From: JADKIH01 sp031411835 | GTDB lineage: Bacteria > Bacteroidota > Bacteroidia > AKYH767-A > 2013-40CM-41-45 | Assembly (NCBI GenBank): GCA_031411835.1 | Contig: JANOBV010000377.1 | Span: forward strand, 1 to 12,360 | Length of the DNA: 12,360 nt | Reading direction: 5' to 3' | In this document: positions 8,309-12,360 of the stretch, piece by piece | Layout of the letters: every line of letters starts with the position of its first letter | How positions within the stretch are numbered: the stretch's first letter is position 1 | Made by a program: the position numbers and the translations under genes | The notes under the pieces: model-generated | What the model was told of the DNA's origin: nothing | Databases searched by the model: none | Seen by the model: only the letters and a program-made list of their open reading frames with translations

Positions 8309-9550
8309 ATGCAATTTAACTTCAAAAAATGCGTATTGCCTGCTTTGGCAATGGTCTTCCTTTCGAAATCTTCGAGTTCACAGATTTCATCCTTTAGAGA
8401 TTCTATCTTAGGACAGGTCAATACTATAACAACTGCAGTGCCTTTCTTACAGATTGCACCAGATTCACGCGCTGGCGGCATGGGCGACTATGGCGTTGCC
8501 ACATCTCCGGATGCGAATTCAATCCACTGGAATCCGGCAAAACTTGCTTTTGTTGAAAAAAGCGGGGGTTTCTCTGTATCCTATACTCCATGGTTGAGAG
8601 CTCTGGTTAATGACATCAACTTAGCTTATGTATCCGGATATAAGAAATTAAATAAAGATCAAACATTTGCCGCTTCATTACTATACTTCTCTTTAGGAAG
8701 TATAGACTTCACAGATGAATCAGCTATAAAATACTATACATTTAGTCCAAGTGAATGGGCATTTGATCTTGCTTATGCTAGAAAACTAGGAGAAAGTTTT
8801 TCAGGTGGATTGGCATTAAGATATATCTACTCTAACCTTACCGGTGGCGTTACTATTCAGAACGGAACTGTTAATACTCATGCCGGTACATCAGTTGCAG
8901 CAGACGTGTCTGTTTATTATAAGAAAGAAATGGATGTCTCTAAAAAGAATTCGGAACTTGCATTTGGATTAAATATCAGCAACATCGGAACAAAGATTTC
9001 TTATACTGATACTAAGACAAAAGATTTCATTCCAACTAACTTCCGTTTAGGAACAAATTTGAAAATGGAACTAGATAAATACAATACTATTTCATTTGGC
9101 TTTGATGTAAACAAGCTATTAGTTCCTACTCCACCGGTTTACGAACGTGATTCAACAGGAAACTACGCATATGATGCTGACGGCAATAAGATCATTTTAG
9201 CCGGTAAAGATCCATCCAATACTTCAGTTCCACAGGCTATTATTTCTTCATGGGGTGATGCACCTGGAGGATTTGCTGAAGAGTTGAAAGAGTTTACATA
9301 TTCTATTGGAACAGAATACTGGTACGACAAGCAATTTGCTATTCGTGCGGGCTACTTCCACGAAGCATCAACAAAAGGAAATCGCCAGTATTTCACAATT
9401 GGAGCAGGTTTGAGATACAATGTATTTGGGCTTGACTTTGCTTATTTAATACCTACAACTCAAAGAAATCCATTAGAAAATACACTTCGCTTCACTTTGA
9501 TATTTGATTTTGACGCTTCGAAGTCTACAGATAATGAAACTACAGAATAA
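8309..9550 (+). CDS. porV: Type IX secretion outer-membrane protein PorV
   Basis: PorV (LptO) is a FadL-like outer-membrane beta-barrel that collects folded cargo from the T9SS translocon by its C-terminal signal and hands it to the PorU attachment complex. The protein has 413 residues with a signal peptide MQFNFKKCVLPALAMVFLSKSSSSQ-like segment over about residues 1-25. The PorV signature follows at residues 45-81: PFLQIAPDSRAGGMG, then GVATSPDANSIHWNPAK. Conserved YTPWLR and the SPSEWAFD segment follow, then repeated barrel strands. Near the end RAGYFHEASTKGNRQYFTIG and RNPLENTLRF are typical. A hydrophilic tail (DASKSTDNETTE) follows the last strand. It follows porU by 55 nt in the same direction and ends at a strong terminator, so porU-porV is probably one transcription unit with possible internal initiation. 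Confidence 0.95.
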   Translation: MQFNFKKCVLPALAMVFLSKSSSSQISSFRDSILGQVNTITTAVPFLQIAPDSRAGGMGDYGVATSPDANSIHWNPAKLAFVEKSGGFSVSYTPWLRALVNDINLAYVSGYKKLNKDQTFAASLLYFSLGSIDFTDESAIKYYTFSPSEWAFDLAYARKLGESFSGGLALRYIYSNLTGGVTIQNGTVNTHAGTSVAADVSVYYKKEMDVSKKNSELAFGLNISNIGTKISYTDTKTKDFIPTNFRLGTNLKMELDKYNTISFGFDVNKLLVPTPPVYERDSTGNYAYDADGNKIILAGKDPSNTSVPQAIISSWGDAPGGFAEELKEFTYSIGTEYWYDKQFAIRAGYFHEASTKGNRQYFTIGAGLRYNVFGLDFAYLIPTTQRNPLENTLRFTLIFDFDASKSTDNETTE

Positions 9551-9569
9551 TAAATAAAAATAAAATTTT

Positions 9570-9604
9570 AAAAAAGCGGGTGATCATTCATCCGCTTTTT
9601 TTTT
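9570..9604 (+). terminator. Rho-independent terminator after porV
   Basis: The stem GCGGGTGA (9576-9583) pairs with TCATCCGC (9588-9595, one G-T pair) around a 4-nt loop. It is extended by an A-run pairing with T residues and followed by nine T residues (9596-9604). It starts 20 nt after the porV stop and 25 nt before ispF. The A-run on the left means it could also terminate leftward transcription. Confidence 0.92.
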
Positions 9605-9628
9605 ATTTGCATAAAAAATAAACACAAT

Positions 9629-10102
9629 ATGCGAGTTGGATTTGGTTTTGATGTTCATCAATTAGAAGAAGGCCGTGATTTTTGTCTAGGCGGAATAAAA
9701 ATTGCTCATACAAAAGGCGCCCTTGGTCATTCTGACGCCGATGTGATGATCCACGCAATTTGCGATGCATTGTTAGGAGCAGCTAATCTTGGAGATATCG
9801 GAAAGCATTTTCCGGATACATCATCAGACTATAAAAACATTGACAGCAAGGTTCTCTTACAACGGGTTTGTCTTCTAATTGACCTGAAAAATTATCGTAT
9901 TGGGAATATTGATATCACACTTTGTTTGGAGAAACCTAAGATCGCCCCTTACATTCCACAAATGCAAAAGGTATTAGCAAAAGTGATGGAAATAACAGAA
10001 GACGATATTTCTATTAAAGCAACAACGAATGAAAAGCTAGGATTTATAGGAAGAGAAGAAGGCGTTTGTTGTTATGCCGTGACTTTGTTACTACGCAAGT
10101 AG
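9629..10102 (+). CDS. ispF: 2-C-methyl-D-erythritol 2,4-cyclodiphosphate synthase
   Basis: IspF converts CDP-methylerythritol 2-phosphate to methylerythritol 2,4-cyclodiphosphate and CMP, the fifth step of the non-mevalonate (MEP) isoprenoid pathway, in the cytosol as a homotrimer. The protein has 157 residues, the normal length. The zinc ligands of the family are all present: Asp8 and His10 in GFGFDVHQ and His42 in SDADVMIHA. Asp56 in GDIGKHFPDT and the C-terminal TTNEKLGFIGREEG nucleotide-site segment are also intact, so the enzyme should be active. It stands alone between two terminators and is probably transcribed as a single gene. It is a housekeeping gene with no evident functional link to the T9SS genes. 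A near -7 box (TTTATTTG, 9602-9609, one mismatch) overlaps the end of the upstream terminator. Confidence 0.97.
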   Translation: MRVGFGFDVHQLEEGRDFCLGGIKIAHTKGALGHSDADVMIHAICDALLGAANLGDIGKHFPDTSSDYKNIDSKVLLQRVCLLIDLKNYRIGNIDITLCLEKPKIAPYIPQMQKVLAKVMEITEDDISIKATTNEKLGFIGREEGVCCYAVTLLLRK

Positions 10103-10144
10103 ATATTCACTAATCTGCTTTCAAATATTACTTTTATACAATAA

Positions 10145-10179
10145 AAAAAGGAAATCAAATTTACTTCGATTTCCTTTTT
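10145..10179. terminator. Bidirectional terminator between ispF and the DUF2490 gene
   Basis: A perfect 12-bp stem (AAAAAGGAAATC 10145-10156 with GATTTCCTTTTT 10168-10179) encloses an 11-nt loop. T residues follow on both strands. It lies between the convergent ispF stop (10102) and the stop of the leftward operon (10203), so one hairpin can end both transcripts. Confidence 0.88.
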
Positions 10180-10202
10180 CTCTTTATTTAAGAATACTAT
10201 TT

Positions 10203-10874
10203 CTACAACGTATAAGTGTAGCTGATTGAATATACAAAATTGTTATAACCATCATACAAATTGTTTTGGAAGATAAGTCCCAGATCTAATGTATGAATTC
10301 GATTGAACTCATACTCTACACCTGTTGAATATCTAGTTCTATTAAATCCCACAGGATCACTTTTAGCATTATGGATCAAGTAATAAGCTTCGAACGACAC
10401 ATACGGTTTACATCGAGTTTTTGTATCATAAGACACTCCCAATTTAGAACGAAGTACCCACTCCGGAATTTTACCGTTTTCAGAACTATTAATTGAAGTA
10501 TATTCTTCCTGAATTCGTTCACGAATAGTGAATGCAAATTTCTTAGGCTTATACTTATAAGATACATCAGCATAAAGTCGATGCGACTTACTGTAGTAGG
10601 TATCTTCGTTCTTATTAATAAAACGATAGTTCAAAGAAATCTTAAAATTCTTTTTAAGCTCATACTCCATTCCGGCTTCAGAAAAAAGCTGATCAACTTG
10701 AGTCACATCATGATCCAATCTTAGTTGCTGAGAAACGGAAGCCGTTAGCTTTCTTGTAAACTTATGTTTCAATGTTATGTTCGTCCATAAACGAGTATCA
10801 TCAATTTGCGCAGCCACTGGTTTAGCAAGCATGCAAATTGACAATACAACCAAATATAAACGATTTAACTTCAT
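10203..10874 (-). CDS. DUF2490 family putative outer-membrane protein
   Basis: The 223-residue protein has a signal peptide (cleavage near VAAQ, residues 20-23), then a series of short amphipathic beta-strands rich in Tyr, Lys and Arg. Motifs such as DDTRLWTNITLKHKF, QLRLDHDVTQV and SLNYRFINK match the DUF2490 family as I know it. The family has no established function and is usually taken to be a small outer-membrane beta-barrel of about this size. The chain ends in alternating aromatic residues (SYTYTL), as expected for a final barrel strand. Its ATG overlaps the stop of the DUF4956 gene by 4 nt (ATGA), which implies translational coupling and a shared role. It is the last gene of the operon. 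Confidence 0.8.
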   Translation of the reverse strand: MKLNRLYLVVLSICMLAKPVAAQIDDTRLWTNITLKHKFTRKLTASVSQQLRLDHDVTQVDQLFSEAGMEYELKKNFKISLNYRFINKNEDTYYSKSHRLYADVSYKYKPKKFAFTIRERIQEEYTSINSSENGKIPEWVLRSKLGVSYDTKTRCKPYVSFEAYYLIHNAKSDPVGFNRTRYSTGVEYEFNRIHTLDLGLIFQNNLYDGYNNFVYSISYTYTL

Positions 10875-11497
10875 TTCTTCGCTCCTATTTTAGGGAGACT
10901 ATCTTCATAGAAATAAATTTTTACAATAGCAATGTCTTTAAGGAAATCAATCTTATTTACGCTTACACGGTGAATATCTAATCCAGTACGATTCTTTAAA
11001 TCGTTTACTAATGCTGTATAATTTTCCGGTTTGATCAATTCAATATTTTCATATTGCACTGTTTTAACTAATTCATTTCTTACAAGCCAATTGCCATCTA
11101 ATGCATAAGTGAAACCAATCAGAATCGTACAGATAAGTCCCAATTCGAAGTATGTTCCTTTACTAACTGCGCATATCAATCCGATTGCAATTACGATAAA
11201 AAGATAAGTCATATCCTTTGTCGTGATCCCTTCAGTACGGTACCGAAGCATTGAAAATACTGCGAACAAACCAAATGCTGCACCAAGAGACATATCCACT
11301 TTATTCAAAAGGTAGGTGATGATAAAGATAATAATATTGAATAAGAAGAATGTAAAGAGATAATCCTTCTTCTTGTAGATTCTAAAGTAGATGAATCGTA
11401 CTAAAACGACCATAGCTAATACGTCGATTAGTAGTCTCCAGAAAAATTTATCCGATAATTTATCGAACAATTCAAATTGATTCATTGCGTCGTTCAT
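10871..11497 (-). CDS. DUF4956 family inner-membrane protein
   Basis: The 208-residue protein has a short N-terminal segment, about five hydrophobic segments (roughly residues 20-40, 46-64, 70-84, 96-112 and 115-132) and a soluble C-terminal domain (about 134-208). The conserved block MSLGAAFGLFAVFSMLRYR (69-87) followed by TEGITTKDMTYLF is the signature of DUF4956, an uncharacterised family often found next to VTC-domain genes. The motif, placed at a membrane boundary and rich in Arg/Lys with Thr/Asp, could face a charged substrate such as polyphosphate; that is inference. The gene overlaps both neighbours by 4 nt (ATGA at each junction), so the three products are made together. A second in-frame ATG at residue 5 is possible, but the first gives the overlap. 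Confidence 0.82.
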   Translation of the reverse strand: MNDAMNQFELFDKLSDKFFWRLLIDVLAMVVLVRFIYFRIYKKKDYLFTFFLFNIIIFIITYLLNKVDMSLGAAFGLFAVFSMLRYRTEGITTKDMTYLFIVIAIGLICAVSKGTYFELGLICTILIGFTYALDGNWLVRNELVKTVQYENIELIKPENYTALVNDLKNRTGLDIHRVSVNKIDFLKDIAIVKIYFYEDSLPKIGAKK

Positions 11498-12204
11498 GAT
11501 GCTTTCAGTAGTTTATTGAGGTATAAAAGTGTTGGTTTAAAATTATTTCTTTTTATTGTTTCGTTCAGAGTAATTACTCCTAAACAGTATTTGCTAATTG
11601 ATTTTTGCTGAACAGAATATTCTCTCATCAAACCATTGAAAGGACTTTTCTCATTTGCTCCACCCTGCTTTAATTCAGCGATCACAAGTCCTTTGTACAA
11701 CACATTACTTTTATCATCGATGAAAGTCAGGTTTGTATCAATTGTTAAACGTTCTGCAGAATGCTTATTTACGAAAGTCATTCTACGATAGTTTACCCAT
11801 AATTTAGGTTCAAGAGTACTTGGATCGATATTGGAAATATTTTTCACAAATTCACTAGATGTATCGCAGATCTCCTTAATGATCTCATTCTTTTTTATCC
11901 GTTCTTTTATTGTGCGACCTTTATTATTCTTGAATTTTATTTCGAAAAAGTTAAGATCAGATTCAACATAACGACGCGAACGGAATTTATATCGATTTAC
12001 TCTACCATTATGATGACGAAGATAAAGTCCAAAATTACTTGTGTCAAAATATAGAGTCTCGTAATGATTGTAACGTTTGCCTTTTATTTCAAGCACAAAA
12101 TAATTTGCTGTCATCTTTTCCAGTAATGCCGGCAGCAAATCATCTTTGAACATGAACTTCGTGTCTAATCTGTCTTGCAGACTAACACCATCCATCTGTT
12201 TCAA
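11494..12204 (-). CDS. VTC-domain (polyphosphate polymerase-type) protein
   Basis: A VTC-domain protein of the triphosphate-tunnel fold. Yeast Vtc4 of this family makes inorganic polyphosphate from ATP; activity here is inferred. From the TTG at 12204 it has 236 residues. The tunnel residues are visible: RLDTKF (12-17), YFDT (52-55), basic RYKFRSRR (71-78), FEIKFK (87-92), GRTIKERI (96-103), YRR (139-141), ERLTID (151-156) and AELKQG (176-181). A late conserved segment is SISKYCLG (202-209). There are no membrane segments, so it is cytosolic and may dock on the DUF4956 protein. The start is uncertain. The frame is open upstream to a stop at 12295-12297 without another ATG, GTG or TTG, yet SAFDPISL just upstream is shared with the divergent paralog and resembles the family N-terminus. 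Initiation at CTG 12258 (MKLKHLSHLLSSAFDPISL) is therefore plausible. Its stop overlaps the DUF4956 start by 4 nt. Confidence 0.85.
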   Translation of the reverse strand: MKQMDGVSLQDRLDTKFMFKDDLLPALLEKMTANYFVLEIKGKRYNHYETLYFDTSNFGLYLRHHNGRVNRYKFRSRRYVESDLNFFEIKFKNNKGRTIKERIKKNEIIKEICDTSSEFVKNISNIDPSTLEPKLWVNYRRMTFVNKHSAERLTIDTNLTFIDDKSNVLYKGLVIAELKQGGANEKSPFNGLMREYSVQQKSISKYCLGVITLNETIKRNNFKPTLLYLNKLLKAS

Positions 12205-12225
12205 AGAGATAGGATCAAAAGCGGA
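12175..12225. repeat. Inverted repeat arm, 5' end of leftward VTC gene
   Basis: These 51 nt are the inverted counterpart of 12310-12360, with 47 of 51 identical. All four differences fall at third codon positions and are synonymous (Ile, Ser, Gln and Gly codons). The two arms are 84 nt apart and are the N-terminal coding parts of two divergent paralogs. The right arm is cut by the window end. Confidence 0.9.
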
Positions 12226-12285
12226 AGACAGTAGATGGGAAAGGTGCTTTAATTTCAGATAAAAAATACGTATACGAATATTAAT

Positions 12286-12360
12286 TTGGAAAATTTAGAT
12301 ACCATATTATCCGCTTTTGATCCTATTTCATTGAAACAAATGGATGGCGTTAGTCTGCAA
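12286..12360 (+). CDS. Divergent VTC-domain paralog, 5' end only
   Basis: Only the first 25 codons are present, and the gene runs off the right edge. From a TTG at 12286 it reads LENLDTILSAFDPISL and continues KQMDGVSLQ; the last 17 codons are identical in protein sequence to the N-terminal region of the leftward VTC gene. The frame is open back to a stop at 12250-12252, with no ATG before 12340, so the start is TTG at 12286 or another non-ATG codon. The N-terminal helix aligns with the leftward copy with a one-residue gap (LENLDTILS-AF against LKHLSHLLSSAF). It is predicted to be a second polyphosphate-polymerase-type protein. Whether the full gene is intact, and what follows it, cannot be seen. 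Confidence 0.7.
   Translation, partial: MENLDTILSAFDPISLKQMDGVSLQ

Noticed and set aside
12175..12360. Inverted repeat as an insertion-sequence terminal repeat or a chimeric assembly palindrome
   Set aside because: The arms lie in coding frame, encode the same peptide and differ only at synonymous positions. No transposase is present, and an artefactual palindrome would be identical.
1..12360. tRNA, rRNA, CRISPR array, prophage or transposase
   Set aside because: No cloverleaf-like segment, no regularly spaced direct repeats and no recognisable mobile-element protein were seen on either strand.

Overview
The window reads as chromosomal DNA from a Bacteroidota bacterium, most likely one that glides. 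It is AT-rich. It carries gldJ, porU, porV and a PorP/SprF-family gene, which belong to the type IX secretion system (T9SS) and gliding machinery found only in this phylum. It also has several short intergenic matches to the Bacteroidota -7 promoter box TAnnTTTG. The sequence alone does not fix the class or genus.

Layout. Positions 1-104 hold a perfect inverted repeat and an AT-rich hairpin. Then comes a leftward OmpP1/FadL-type outer-membrane barrel (105-1403). A strong leftward terminator (1552-1576) follows the leftward gldJ (1609-3060), which lies behind a PorP/SprF-like gene (3128-4084). A 332-bp divergent intergenic region separates this pair from the rightward porU (4417-8253) and porV (8309-9550), which end at a clear terminator (9570-9604). 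Next is rightward ispF (9629-10102) of the MEP isoprenoid pathway. A two-way terminator (10145-10179) separates it from a leftward three-gene operon (10203 to about 12204 or beyond): a VTC/polyphosphate-polymerase-type protein, a DUF4956 membrane protein and a DUF2490 putative outer-membrane protein, joined by two 4-nt ATGA overlaps. At the right edge, a rightward gene begins that encodes a near-identical paralog of the VTC protein; only its 5' end is present.

How the genes work together. The central block is a T9SS/gliding locus. GldJ is a lipoprotein of the GldK/GldJ envelope assembly. PorP/SprF-family proteins are outer-membrane partners of the motor or of cell-surface filaments. PorV is the outer-membrane shuttle that receives secreted cargo. 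PorU is the cell-surface C25-type sortase that removes the C-terminal signal and attaches cargo to the surface. The gldJ-porU-porV neighbourhood is known from gliding flavobacteria; here gldJ is turned away from porU/porV and paired with porP.

The least understood part is the right-hand VTC/DUF4956/DUF2490 operon with its divergent VTC paralog. It combines a cytosolic triphosphate-tunnel-type enzyme, an inner-membrane protein and a predicted outer-membrane barrel, so it could be an envelope-spanning system. Its product and role cannot be determined from the sequence.
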